39,657 nucleotides of DNA, taken from positions 1-39,657 of the forward strand of contig VGVX01000018.1 in NCBI GenBank assembly GCA_016873845.1. Reading direction: 5' to 3'. Below the pieces are notes generated by a model, which did not search any database, was not told the DNA's origin, and worked only from the letters and a program-made list of their open reading frames with translations. The position numbers and the translations under genes are program-made. Shown piece by piece: positions 1 through 8,245 of this stretch (its first letter is position 1; each line of letters opens with the position of its first letter). The stretch comes from Ignavibacteria bacterium. GTDB taxonomy: Bacteria; Bacteroidota; Ignavibacteria; Ch128b.

Positions 1-181
1 AAATAGCTTATTGTTGTCTTCATCATTAAAACCTTTCAAAGAAATTTAATCTCAAGAAATTTTAATCGGTCGAATTGACCTATTTTAACCGCAAGTTAAG
101 AATCTATTTGCTTTCAGAAAAGGAAAACCCTTTGATACTTGTATTTATCGTTCTCTATTCCGATTACAGAATAATATAAAA

Positions 182-1225
182 TTAAGAAAAATATTTTTTC
201 TTAAACAATAGAGCTACATTCACTAACATAATTAAAACCGGAACTTCAACCAGAGGTCCAATAACTGTTGCAAACGCTATATGTGAATTTATTCCGAATA
301 CAGCGACAGCAACGGCAATCGCCAATTCAAAATCATTGCTGCCGGCAGTAAAAGCTGCTGTTGTGGATTTTTCATAACCGGCTCCAATTCGTTTTGCTAT
401 AAAGAAAGTAACGAAGAACATTCCGGCAAAGTAGAAAATATATGGTATTGCTACTCGAATCACATCGAGCGGAAGATCAATAATCGTTTCTCCTTTCAGC
501 GAGAACATCACAAAAATTGTGAACAGTAATGCAATTGGAGTTAACACCGAAATTTTCGGAATAAACTTTTTATGATACCACTCTTTGTCCTTAATTTTAA
601 TTAGAGAATAGCGCGTAATCATTCCTCCAAAAAAAGGGACACCGAGATAAATCAAAACCGTTACAGCAATCTCGCCAATTGAAATATCTACGAGAGCACC
701 GCTAAATCCGAATAGGGGAGGGAGAATTGTTACAAAAATGTAAGCATATACCGAATAGAGAAATACCTGGAAGATAGCATTGAAAGCAACAAGTCCCGCA
801 GCTAACTCAGAATCACCTTTAGCAAGATCATTCCAAACTAAAACCATAGCAATGCATCTTGCTAAGCCGACAAGTATTACTCCAATCATCATTTCGGGTT
901 TATCGGGAAGAAAGATTATAGCCAGAATGAACATCACAAGAGGTCCGACAATCCAGTTTTGAATTAGGGATAGTGAAAGTAGTTTTACATTTCTGAATAC
1001 TACAGGTAATTCCTCATACTTAACTTTTGCAAGCGGCGGGTACATCATTAAAATTAATCCAATTGCAATTGGAATATTCGTAGTGCCGCTGCTAAGTGAA
1101 TCCCAAATCTCTGCTATTCCGGGAAAGAGTGAACCTACGGCAACTCCAAGAAACATCGTGATGAAAATCCATAGAGTTAAGTAGCGATCAAAGAAAGATA
1201 ATTTTTTGAATAATGTCTCACTCAT
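182..1225 (-). CDS. acr3: Acr3-family arsenite efflux permease
   Basis: Inner-membrane exporter that expels arsenite, the product of the ArsC encoded upstream in the same operon. The 347-residue protein has about ten hydrophobic segments and the usual Acr3 length. The family signature [13 protein letters not shown] holds the conserved cysteine (C124), and PLVEVP near the C-terminus holds a conserved glutamate (E327). These correspond to the Cys and Glu shown to be needed in other Acr3 proteins. Start ATG at 1225 is supported by AAGGA seven bases upstream. It is the last gene of the five-gene ars operon, 10 bases after the small redox protein. The family is clear; specificity for arsenite rather than antimonite is inferred from family and context. 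Confidence 0.95.
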   Translation of the reverse strand: MSETLFKKLSFFDRYLTLWIFITMFLGVAVGSLFPGIAEIWDSLSSGTTNIPIAIGLILMMYPPLAKVKYEELPVVFRNVKLLSLSLIQNWIVGPLVMFILAIIFLPDKPEMMIGVILVGLARCIAMVLVWNDLAKGDSELAAGLVAFNAIFQVFLYSVYAYIFVTILPPLFGFSGALVDISIGEIAVTVLIYLGVPFFGGMITRYSLIKIKDKEWYHKKFIPKISVLTPIALLFTIFVMFSLKGETIIDLPLDVIRVAIPYIFYFAGMFFVTFFIAKRIGAGYEKSTTAAFTAGSNDFELAIAVAVAVFGINSHIAFATVIGPLVEVPVLIMLVNVALLFKKKYFS

Positions 1226-1235
1226 ATAAATTCCT

Positions 1236-1478
1236 TTATTTAACTTCTTTTAGCCAATGCTCAATAGTAGACTTAGTTGGAATTTTTCCTTGGGATAAAA
1301 CTTTTCCATTCACGATTAATCCAGGAGTCATCCAAATGCCAAGCTCGGCATATTTTTCTCTGTCTGTAATTTTTTGAATATTTGCCTCGATATTATTCTC
1401 AGCAGCAACATTCATACACATTTGAAAAAGATTTTCACAATTTTGGCATCCAGGTCCAACAATTCTGATAGTTAGCAT
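1236..1478 (-). CDS. Small thioredoxin-like CxxC redox protein
   Basis: An 80-residue thioredoxin/glutaredoxin-fold mini-protein of the thioredoxin_3 type. The active site GPGCQNC (C11 and C14) follows the first beta strand, and the cis-proline region reads [10 protein letters not shown]. There is no signal peptide, so it is cytoplasmic. A longer frame opens at 1505, but AAGGAG lies six bases before the ATG at 1478, which is therefore chosen. Its place between arsC and acr3 suggests it passes electrons to ArsC or to a metal-handling partner; this is inference. Relatives often sit beside DUF318 permeases, as here. Confidence 0.85.
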   Translation of the reverse strand: MLTIRIVGPGCQNCENLFQMCMNVAAENNIEANIQKITDREKYAELGIWMTPGLIVNGKVLSQGKIPTKSTIEHWLKEVK

Positions 1479-1572
1479 TTTTTTTCTCCTTTGTTTTAGG
1501 TTCAATTATTTTCAAGGCTGATTGCTCATGAGTGTAAAATTCCACGCAGATGAGTATATAAATATGTTTATT

Positions 1573-1675
1573 GGATTCACACTTGCGCGGGAATGACTTT
1601 ATGAGTGTTGTCATTCTTGCAAAAGCAGGAATCTAATTCTAACACGTCATAGATTTTCGCTTTCACAGGAATAAC
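1573..1675. repeat. Three GTCATTC/GAATC dispersed hairpin repeats
   Basis: The 200-bp spacer between arsC and the redox gene holds three degenerate copies of one repeat with ends GTCATTC and GAATC: 1573-1597 (GGATTC...GAATGAC), 1610-1634 (GTCATTC...GGAATCT) and a decayed copy at 1652-1675 (GATTTTC...GGAATAAC). Each can form a short stem. They widen an otherwise tight operon and could affect expression of the two downstream genes. Further copies lie at 2158, 13261, 13323 and 35810. Confidence 0.7.
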
Positions 1676-1679
1676 ACTT

Positions 1680-2102
1680 TCATTTTAACTCCTTAAAATA
1701 AAATTCAAAAAAATCTCTTTTTATTTCATCCCGAACTTTTCTGAAGACTGAAAGTATTTCTTCCTCTGCTCCTCTCGCTTCGGCAGGATCTTCAAATCCA
1801 ATATGAAGCTGTTTTGCAACCTTGCCAATGAACACTGGGCATGTTTCTTTAGCGTTATCGCAGACCGTAATCACATAATCAAAAGATTGATCAATATATT
1901 TTTCAACATCTTTGGGTACTCCGTCACTTATGTCAATCCCAACTTCTTTCATTACTCGAACCGCTATTGAACTAATTTTTTCTGCGGGTCTTGTGCCAGC
2001 TGAAAATACTTCGAGTTCACTGTTGAATGACTTTAAAAAACCTTCAGCCATTTGACTTCGACAGCTATTGCCTGTGCAGAGAATTAAAATTCTTTTTTTC
2101 AA
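1680..2102 (-). CDS. arsC: Arsenate reductase, thioredoxin-coupled LMW-PTP type
   Basis: Cytoplasmic enzyme reducing arsenate to arsenite for export by Acr3. The 140-residue length matches the Staphylococcus pI258-type ArsC. The phosphatase loop CTGNSCRS (C9 to R15, C-x5-R) opens the protein, and the redox pair VCDNAKETC gives C81 and C88. This fits the known Cys10/Cys82/Cys89 relay that ends on thioredoxin. The start codon is TTG at 2102, chosen because AAAGGAGGT stands just upstream (spacing short, about four bases) and no other in-frame start precedes the catalytic loop. Second-to-last enzyme step of the operon, followed by a small CxxC protein that could be its reductant. Confidence 0.95.
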   Translation of the reverse strand: MKKRILILCTGNSCRSQMAEGFLKSFNSELEVFSAGTRPAEKISSIAVRVMKEVGIDISDGVPKDVEKYIDQSFDYVITVCDNAKETCPVFIGKVAKQLHIGFEDPAEARGAEEEILSVFRKVRDEIKRDFFEFYFKELK

Positions 2103-2157
2103 TTACCTCCTTTCAGATTGTTATAACCGTGAGAGATAATATCTATTAAAGAAAAGT

Positions 2158-2183
2158 AGATTCTCGCGCTTCGCGAGAATGAC
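2158..2183 (-). terminator. Perfect hairpin after the permease gene, repeat-derived
   Basis: A perfect 9-bp stem ATTCTCGCG/CGCGAGAAT with a three-base loop lies two bases beyond the permease stop. On the minus strand it is followed by CTACTTTTCTTTA, a U-rich tail, so it may attenuate or terminate between permease and arsC. Its ends (AGATTC and GAATGAC) show that it is also a copy of the GTCATTC/GAATC repeat family. Confidence 0.55.
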
Positions 2184-2184
2184 A

Positions 2185-3489
2185 TTAGAACAATGTTCCA
2201 TACATTATTCCGCTTATTGTAGCTATAATAACGACAAGTAAAACATAAACAACTGTTTTTTGTGTGCCAATTACACTTCGAATCACAAACATATTGGGTA
2301 AAGATAAAGCTGGTCCGGCAAGAAGTAACGCAAGTGCTGGACCTTTTCCCATTCCGTTATTTATTAAACCTTGCAGAATTGGTATCTCTGTTAGTGTAGC
2401 AAAATACATAAATGCTCCAGTTATCGAAGCAAAGAAATTTGAGAATAAGGAATTTCCTCCAACAAGATTTGCAATCCATTCATTAGGTATTATACCATTT
2501 TTATTATCTGCCGAACCGAGCAAGAAACCGGCGACTAAAACTCCCGCACCAAGCAAAGGCATAATCTGTTTTGTGAATCCCCAAGTTTCGCCAAGCCATT
2601 GATTTGCTTCGCCATCTGTAAAAGTCAAAGCCAGTGTTGTTGCAATTACAGCTGCAACAAAAGTAATAGTAGGTTTATTATAGAATATTAACGCAGAGAT
2701 AATTACCGCTGAAACGCCTAAAATCACATAAAGTCTTTTAACCTGAATTATATAAATCATGGAAAGTGCGAAACCGATTCCGAAAATGGAAGTAATGAAC
2801 CACTTGTTTGCAAATACCAAATACCAGAAACTATCAGTTGCCTCAGCAGGTTTTCCCCAATTGATAAAAACGAGTATTGCAACAAGAAAGAAAAAGTGTA
2901 GGGAAGTTTGCCAGATGGGTTTTACTTCAACTATTTCTGGCATTGCGAGTTGTGCCGCTTCTTTTTGCTTTTCTTCCTTTCGAAAGATGAGAGACATAAA
3001 AAGTCCAATTATCAAACTAAAAGAAACTGCACCTATTACACGAGCGATTCCTAATTCAATACCAAGAATTCGGGCGGTTAATATTATAGCCAAGATGTTG
3101 ATTGCCGGACCTGAATACAAAAATGCAATTGCAGGACCTAATCCAGCACCGCGTTTATGAATGCTTGAAAACAGTGGAAGCACAGTGCAAGAGCAAACTG
3201 CAAGTATGGTTCCGGATACTGAAGCAACCGAATATGCGATCCATTTTTTTGCTTTAACTCCGAAATACTTTATTACTGCAGTTTGGCTGACGAACACAGC
3301 AATTGTACCAGCAATAAAAAATGCTGGAATAAGACAGAGTATAACGTGCTCTTGTGCATACCATTTTACCAAATTAAATGCGGATAGTATCGCCCCGTTA
3401 AAATATTCATTCTCAATCGGCATAAAATAAACGAAGAGAAAAAATCCAGCAATCCACAAGAATGATTTATATTGTTCTTTCCAGTTCAT
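2185..3489 (-). CDS. ArsP/DUF318-family membrane permease
   Basis: A 434-residue polytopic membrane protein of the DUF318 (YraQ/ArsP) family. The family signature CSCTVLPLFSSI occurs near residue 100. An internal duplication is visible: GLGPAIAFLYSGPAINI in the first half and GKGPALALLLAGPALSL in the second. ArsP in Campylobacter exports trivalent organoarsenicals; other members are linked to Cu/Zn or other soft metals. Its position directly after arsR, and an arsM in the same window at 31929, favour export of methylated arsenic, but this is inference. No strong ribosome binding site precedes the ATG at 3489; the gap to arsR is 48 bases. Confidence 0.85.
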   Translation of the reverse strand: MNWKEQYKSFLWIAGFFLFVYFMPIENEYFNGAILSAFNLVKWYAQEHVILCLIPAFFIAGTIAVFVSQTAVIKYFGVKAKKWIAYSVASVSGTILAVCSCTVLPLFSSIHKRGAGLGPAIAFLYSGPAINILAIILTARILGIELGIARVIGAVSFSLIIGLFMSLIFRKEEKQKEAAQLAMPEIVEVKPIWQTSLHFFFLVAILVFINWGKPAEATDSFWYLVFANKWFITSIFGIGFALSMIYIIQVKRLYVILGVSAVIISALIFYNKPTITFVAAVIATTLALTFTDGEANQWLGETWGFTKQIMPLLGAGVLVAGFLLGSADNKNGIIPNEWIANLVGGNSLFSNFFASITGAFMYFATLTEIPILQGLINNGMGKGPALALLLAGPALSLPNMFVIRSVIGTQKTVVYVLLVVIIATISGIMYGTLF

Positions 3490-3537
3490 AGGGTGCTTGT
3501 GTTATTTTCATTTCGGTAAGTACAGAATCAAAATCAA

Positions 3538-3879
3538 TCACATAGAACATATATTATATCTGTCAGCCTTTAAGACTTTTGTTTTGTCTGCAATTATTAT
3601 TTTTTCATCGGAGATCCAAAAATCTAAAGAGTTGAGTATAGAATTTATCCTAGGATCAAGCGGCTGTGGATTTATCATGTAGTTTACCCATTTTTTTTCT
3701 TTTTTTTCAATTATAAAAGATGAATCCTTAAGAATTTTCAAATGCTGTGATACGGTCGAGGTTGCCAGCTGAAGCACATAAGTAATTTCGCAAACACATA
3801 AGGGGCGAGTTTGTAACATTTTCAGAATTCGTAGACGATTGAAATCTGAAAGCGCCTTGAAAATTTTTGTCTTATCCAT
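3538..3879 (-). CDS. arsR: ArsR-family metalloregulatory repressor
   Basis: A 113-residue winged-helix repressor, first gene of the ars operon. The DNA-recognition helix reads ATSTVSQHLKILKDS. Just before it, PLCVCEI places C28 and C30 in the position of the classical ArsR As(III)-binding cysteines, so arsenite should release it from DNA. The ATG at 3879 has no clear Shine-Dalgarno sequence; a perfect palindrome lies 9 bases upstream of it, as expected for autoregulation. The C-terminal tail (about 25 residues) has another cysteine (ICSM). Confidence 0.92.
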   Translation of the reverse strand: MDKTKIFKALSDFNRLRILKMLQTRPLCVCEITYVLQLATSTVSQHLKILKDSSFIIEKKEKKWVNYMINPQPLDPRINSILNSLDFWISDEKIIIADKTKVLKADRYNICSM

Positions 3880-3888
3880 TATTAAATC

Positions 3889-3908
3889 ATTTCGTTACTT
3901 AACGAAAT
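3889..3908. promoter_or_regulatory. Probable ArsR operator
   Basis: Perfect inverted repeat ATTTCGTT-ACTT-AACGAAAT directly upstream of arsR, with the core TCGT-N6-ACGA. The same core with the same spacing precedes the second arsR at 31553-31570. ArsR-family proteins bind such imperfect or perfect palindromes over their own promoters. Assignment is by position and symmetry. Confidence 0.75.
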
Positions 3909-4232
3909 ATAAGAATTATTATAAAGGAATACAATCAAAAATTACCAATCGTATTTTATAAATATTAGATATATTTTTCATAATTCTGAAATTTTCTAAC
4001 TGACAAAATGCAATAAGAACAAAGTAGATGTGATTGATTTGAGCAATTACTTTTCTGAAAGAACAACATTCTAATCTTAGTTCTGACTTTAGAATTTTGA
4101 AAAACTCTTCAACTAATTGCCGAGTACGGTAGTAACTTTTAACAAGAGTTGAATTCAATGATAGATCACTTGTAGCCAAATAATTATCATTATCTTTAAC
4201 CAGCCATAGGCGGGCGCTTTAATGTTGTTTGA

Positions 4233-4282
4233 CCCGCCACGACAAGGCTATTACCGGAGGACTCTTACGGAGTAGTGGCAGG
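4233..4282. repeat. Mini-palindrome, 50-bp form with a nested insertion
   Basis: Begins CCCGCCACGACAA and ends GTAGTGGCAGG. Its first 19 and last 11 bases match the reverse complement of 4610-4639 at 29 of 30 positions. The extra 20 bases in the middle (4252-4271, from TACCGGAGG to CTTACGGA) form a small palindrome of their own. It lies in the transposase remnant and, being 50 bp, shifts the frame. Confidence 0.85.
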
Positions 4283-4609
4283 TAATTTACCAATATGGTT
4301 ACCATAACGATAAGTAAAAAAGTCTTGAACTTGAACGTTGTCTATTAGACGGTTTGACTTGATTTTAGAAATCCAATACCACTTTAGTTTACGAATTATT
4401 CTCAGTAACTCTTCGTGGCGAGCGGCAGAATAGAAGGAGTCCATTAAAACGTAATCTGGTTTAATGTGATATGTTCTTTGAGCAAAAAGCAACAATTCTA
4501 TGGCTAAATCAATCCTTGTTTTTTTATCGTTTTTATTCCAAATCTTGAATCCGATTAGATAACGGGTGTTACCGTCAGTCCACAAAAGGAATACGATATT
4601 AATGCCATA

Positions 4610-4639
4610 CCTGCCACTACATAGCGTTGTCGTGGCGGG
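4610..4639. repeat. Mini-palindrome, 30-bp form
   Basis: On the plus strand it begins CCTGCCACTAC and ends GTCGTGGCGGG; the 8-bp ends are inverted with one mismatch. It is the same unit as 4233-4282 in the opposite orientation and without the internal 20 bp. It adds exactly ten codons to the transposase remnant. Confidence 0.85.
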
Positions 4640-4750
4640 GAGGAATTGTTTATCACTGGATGAATATACTCATGACAAAATATCAAGTTCTTTGATGTAA
4701 GGTTTGGCCATAACCGTGTCATCGATTATCAGATAAGATTTATTCTTCTC

Positions 4751-4776
4751 AGCCAGAGGCTGATGAGCCTCCGGCT
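4751..4776. repeat. Small palindrome in the transposase remnant
   Basis: Inverted repeat AGCCAGAGGCT-GATG-AGCCTCCGGCT, 10 of 11 pairs matching. It lies upstream of the first acidic motif of the IS4-type remnant and keeps the frame open, so it looks like a third insertion into the same pseudogene. Confidence 0.65.
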
Positions 4777-4799
4777 TAAATGAAGACTTTTTATGCTTT

Positions 4800-6240
4800 A
4801 TTAAACCCGAAAAATTTAATGGAAATGCTTAACCTACGGTAATTCACAGAAAACAAAGGAGATACTAGAACAATGGCAGAGGCTGAAAAAGTGCAGTGCA
4901 TACCGTATGAGTTCAGTGAGAAGCGAGTTAGTCCGTGGGGAGGATTGCGGATCGTGCGAGAGTTTGTCAATAACATAGGATTAGAAGATGCCTTTGAGAG
5001 ATTGGAACTTCCGGCCCCGGGTTCGAATCGTGGATACAAAGCCCTAGATGTGGTGATGAGTTTTTTGGTGAGCATCTGGATTGGAGGGAATCGTTTTGCG
5101 CATTTCGGACTGTTACGCTATGATGAAGTCATCAAGAAGATCTTCGGGTGAAAACGAACAGCATCAGAGAGCACCTTCAGTCGGTTTTTTCAGAAATTTA
5201 CGTGTGCGTTGAACGACAAGATTTTTCCTGCGCTGCAAAAGTGGACGACAACGTTGTATGTAAAGATAACCGTAACGATGGATTTAGACAGCACCGTTCT
5301 CGAGCGCTATGGAGAGCAAGAGGGGAGTCGCAAGGGATACAATCCAAAGAAGCCATGGCGAGCGAGTCATCGTCCGATCATTGCCTTTATCAGTGAATTA
5401 AAAATTGTCGCCAATAGATGGCTATGTCCGGGAGACACATCGTTATCCAACAATGTGGTAAAGTTTTTGGAGGAGACGCTGTTGCTGTTGGGGAACATGC
5501 TTGTCGGACTCATACGTGCCGACAGCGGATTTTTCAATGAAAAGTGCTTGAATTTCTTTGAATCGTGAGGCTTGTCATACATTGTTGCAGCGAAGTTCAC
5601 ACCTCCTTTGAAGAGAATGTTGGTGAAGGGATTAAAGTTTGTTCCGGTAAGGTGTTGAATCGATACAGCCGAGTGTTCCTATAAAGCACTGGGGTGGAAA
5701 ACAGAACGACGATTTATTGTCGTACGAAAGAATGCCGACGTGTACCCGAACGCAAGCGGAAAGGAATTGGAATTATTTCCTTTGGAAGATTGGCGAAGAC
5801 ACTACCGCAGCACGATGATGGTAACGAATCTCGATTTGCCGCCGAATGAAATTTGGGAGATGTATAAAAGACGCAGCGATTCTGAGAACAGGATCAAAGA
5901 ATTGAAGTACGATTTCGCGGTGAACGGATTTTCTTCACAAAAGTTTTACGCGACCGAAGCGGCATTCCGTTTTGCGTTAGTGGCATACAATGTCATGGTG
6001 TTATTTAGGTTGATCGCATTGAAAGATAAGAGAGCACGAAGAATGGCGAGTTTGTATTTGAAATGCATTGCATTAGGAAGTTGGACGGTGTCGAAACACG
6101 GCAGAGATGTCTTATGCGCAGCATCCTTCGGAAAGCTCTCAGTCCAGCAAGAAAGACGAGTGTGGATTGACGGTCTGTTCGGTAATATTAACAACTTTTC
6201 ACCTCCAATCATGGTTTCTATTGCATGATTCGGGATGAAT
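4800..6240 (+). mobile_element. IS1380-family insertion sequence, inactive
   Basis: About 1.44 kb, bounded by candidate terminal inverted repeats: ATTAAACCCGAAAAAT at 4800-4815 and, on the other strand, ATTCATCCCGAATCAT at 6240-6225 (12 of 16 identical, with shared CCCGAA). It carries one transposase pseudogene. It is visibly more GC-rich than its surroundings, which suggests later arrival. No clean target duplication is seen. It truncates the IS4-type remnant on its left. The limits rest on the weak inverted repeats and may be off by a few bases. Confidence 0.7.
4873..6228 (+). pseudogene. IS1380-family transposase with three in-frame TGA codons
   Basis: A single frame of 452 codons, the full length of an IS1380 transposase, from ATG at 4873 (AAGGAG upstream) to TGA at 6226. 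The catalytic acids are all visible: MDLDSTVLERYG, IRADSGFF and SDSENRIKELK. The frame is broken only by TGA at 5149, 5566 and 5656; there is no indel. The first replaces a residue in FG-x-KRTASES and the third lies in VRC-x-IDTAE, both plausible former TGG tryptophans; the second is in ES-x-GLSYIVAAKF. Point-mutation decay is the simplest reading. Confidence 0.88.
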
Positions 6241-6648
6241 TGTTAAATTATTTAGAGAACATTTTATGTACGGATTTGTAGAGAAAGAAATATCCTCGTT
6301 CGGGCGAACTAACATCCCTGTAAAATTAAGTAATATATACTCACCAATACTTGCATTTGAATATTGCATCAGTTCAAATAATCAATATTTAGAGTCTCTA
6401 CTCGTCACAAAATTGTATTATAAACCTAATTTCATTATTCAAGGTTAGGACGTTAATGAGAACATGGATAAACAAATCTATTAAATAATCAAGCTTTTGA
6501 TAAAAATGAAATTCAAAATGAAGTAACCTTTTTATTAGAGAAAAAATAGATGAGATTACTTAAAAAGACTTGCCTGTCTGCCCGCCTTGTTGATCCCTCT
6601 GTGGCAGGCGGGTTAGATTCGTCTCATAGATTAAAGAGAGGTATTATT
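6241..6648. other. Gene-poor stretch between the IS and the envelope operon
   Basis: About 400 bases. A 60-codon frame at 6266-6448 has no ribosome binding site and no recognisable family, so it is not called. The only clear structure is the CCCGCCTGCC-type palindrome at 6571-6615. The promoter of the three-gene operon must lie here, but I cannot point to it. Confidence 0.5.
6571..6615. repeat. CCCGCC/GGCGGG imperfect palindrome
   Basis: Starts TGCCTGTCTGCCCGCC and ends GGCAGGCGGGTTAG, with an 18-base loop. Its reverse complement shares AACCCGCCTGCC at one end and CGGGCAG...GCA at the other with the element at 11590-11629. It sits in the 5' leader of the next gene, just upstream of the preferred GTG start; an ATG at 6550 would read through it. 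Confidence 0.7.
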
Positions 6649-8205
6649 GTGAGGTCTTCAAAATTTTTTTGCTTGATAATTTTCACAACTATTTTTTTCG
6701 TTGTAACAATCAATTTCATCAATGCACAGAATATAAGTTCCTCCCCATCATTTTCTTTATCTGAAAAAGAAGCTAAACAATACTTCTCAGGTGAGTTTAA
6801 CGTGAATATAAAAAGGGATAAGGACAAATCATTATCATTTTCAAAGAAGTTGAAGTTTGAAATCATTGGTCCAAAAAAAATATCTAAAAATAAACCTGTG
6901 CGATTTCAAATATTACTTCTACCTGAAGATTATGATAACGCCAATCTTGCAGAAGAAGTTTATTCCCATTATGGTCTTTTCAATTCTCTCGAAGACAGAT
7001 ATCCACACATCAGAATAACCGATACCTATATTACACCATGGACATTATATCCTTCAATAGTAATGGTTGGAGAAAAAAATACTTTCAAGATTGATAAAAA
7101 TAGTATCAAGTGGTTTGCCTATCTTCCATATAGTTTCTTTCACAGTAAAAATAATTGGAAAGACCTAACCCCATCCGGTTTTGAATATAAGTCCGGTAAA
7201 GTGTTGGAGGAGATAACTAAGAAGAAACCATTGGAAAGAGCAAGTCTGTTAAAATCATTGCGAGGCAAAATGGGTGAATCCATACATTCATCACCCGACC
7301 CTCAGAAAGCGTTAGAGACTAAAAACGACATTCTCATTTTAAATTTAACCGGACCGATAAATTTTTGGGATAGACAAAGTGAAAGGATTTTAGGCATTCT
7401 TGGTAAATCATCCGCAACTGCAAGAGGAATTGAATTTTTAGTAACGTTCACGAAAGCCGGTGAGTGTAATATAGAATTTGAATATTTCTTAAATATAGAA
7501 GTTCACAGTGTGGAGAGAGAAACCAAAAAAGAATCTGGATTCTCCGAGAAAGAATACTCCAAGACCGTAAAAGAGGGAATTGGAGAAGCACGAGGAGGTG
7601 CAAACTTAACTTTATTAGTTGAAAGCGAAAAAGTTTTAAGTTTATCAGAGAGAATTCCAATTGAAAGTTTTCCACAATTAAGCCTCTTAGGAGTTTTTGG
7701 AGCAGTTAATATACCTATAGAAAAGCAGTTCAAGAACAAATTCAATCCGCTTGGGATAAATTTAGAATTCTCCAAAAGCAATTGGAACGTTGGTCTTGGA
7801 GTCGGTTCCAACTATATGGAAGCAAATAAAGATGATTACGTTCTAAAAACATTAGCATTTTATTTATATGGAAAGTATTCATTATTTAAATTTTTCAATG
7901 ATAATTTAGATTTCTTTGTCTCTGCAGGCGGTCTATACTGGCGATCATCCTTTCAGTATACAAAATACCCTTCATTAGAAGATTATTATCCTGTCGAAAA
8001 AGATAATGGATTTAGCTATCTCCTTAGTGTTGGAACAGGTTACACATTCGGTCACTTCTTGATCAGGCTTCAATATCAACTATTAAGATCGAAAGATGCG
8101 AGTTTTGGAAAAATCCCATTCGAAACTGAGTTCACTAATTACTACACTTTATATACGGGTTCTCAACAACTGCAAATCTTATTAGGATATAGATTCAATT
8201 TTTAA
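6649..8205 (+). CDS. Exported protein with predicted C-terminal outer-membrane strands
   Basis: I do not recognise this 518-residue protein. An N-terminal signal peptide (FFCLIIFTTIFFVVTINFIN, cut near NAQ) exports it. The middle is polar and unassigned. The last 150 residues or so are alternating short strands ending LGYRFNF, a terminal-phenylalanine pattern of outer-membrane beta-barrels. The frame is open from an ATG at 6550, but that leader encodes a palindromic repeat rather than a signal peptide. GTG at 6649 has AAAGAGAGG eight bases upstream and starts directly before the signal peptide. First gene of a three-gene set; 40 bases separate it from the next. Confidence 0.75.
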   Translation: MRSSKFFCLIIFTTIFFVVTINFINAQNISSSPSFSLSEKEAKQYFSGEFNVNIKRDKDKSLSFSKKLKFEIIGPKKISKNKPVRFQILLLPEDYDNANLAEEVYSHYGLFNSLEDRYPHIRITDTYITPWTLYPSIVMVGEKNTFKIDKNSIKWFAYLPYSFFHSKNNWKDLTPSGFEYKSGKVLEEITKKKPLERASLLKSLRGKMGESIHSSPDPQKALETKNDILILNLTGPINFWDRQSERILGILGKSSATARGIEFLVTFTKAGECNIEFEYFLNIEVHSVERETKKESGFSEKEYSKTVKEGIGEARGGANLTLLVESEKVLSLSERIPIESFPQLSLLGVFGAVNIPIEKQFKNKFNPLGINLEFSKSNWNVGLGVGSNYMEANKDDYVLKTLAFYLYGKYSLFKFFNDNLDFFVSAGGLYWRSSFQYTKYPSLEDYYPVEKDNGFSYLLSVGTGYTFGHFLIRLQYQLLRSKDASFGKIPFETEFTNYYTLYTGSQQLQILLGYRFNF

Positions 8206-8245
8206 GCATGAAGAATATTATTTCAAAACTCTTTGGAGTAGAAAA

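Larger units (their letters stand above)
3919..4799 (-). pseudogene. IS4-superfamily transposase remnant, N-terminally truncated
   Basis: Reading leftward from 4798, one can follow a DDE transposase: first acidic motif YLIIDDTV, then GINIVFLLWTDGNTRYLIGF, second acidic motif YVLMDSFYS, then the YREK block YRTRQLVEEFFKILK (Y-x2-R-x3-E-x6-K) typical of IS4-type enzymes. It is dead: a TGA at 4672-4670, a frame break near 4220, and no N-terminus because the IS1380 element starts at 4800. Three or four small palindromes lie inside it. Removing the 30-bp one (4610-4639) leaves a continuous frame reading FLYGINIV. The family is clear from the motifs; the exact IS name is not. Confidence 0.8.

Noticed and set aside
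5020-5045. A tRNA T-arm-like string (GGTTCGAATC) suggesting a tRNA fragment
   Set aside because: It encodes PGSNRGY within the IS1380 transposase frame. No acceptor stem, anticodon arm or CCA context surrounds it.
4873-6228. UGA recoding as tryptophan in this organism
   Set aside because: Other genes here use TGG for tryptophan and TGA as a normal stop (for example arsC). The three TGA codons are confined to one decayed transposase.
6266-6448. A 60-codon frame after the IS1380 element
   Set aside because: No binding site, no family, and nearby DNA is a transposon edge. It could be a chance frame.
6550-6648. Upstream ATG start for the first gene of the envelope operon
   Set aside because: The added 33 residues are encoded largely by a palindromic repeat, would precede the signal peptide, and the ATG lacks a binding site, unlike the GTG at 6649.
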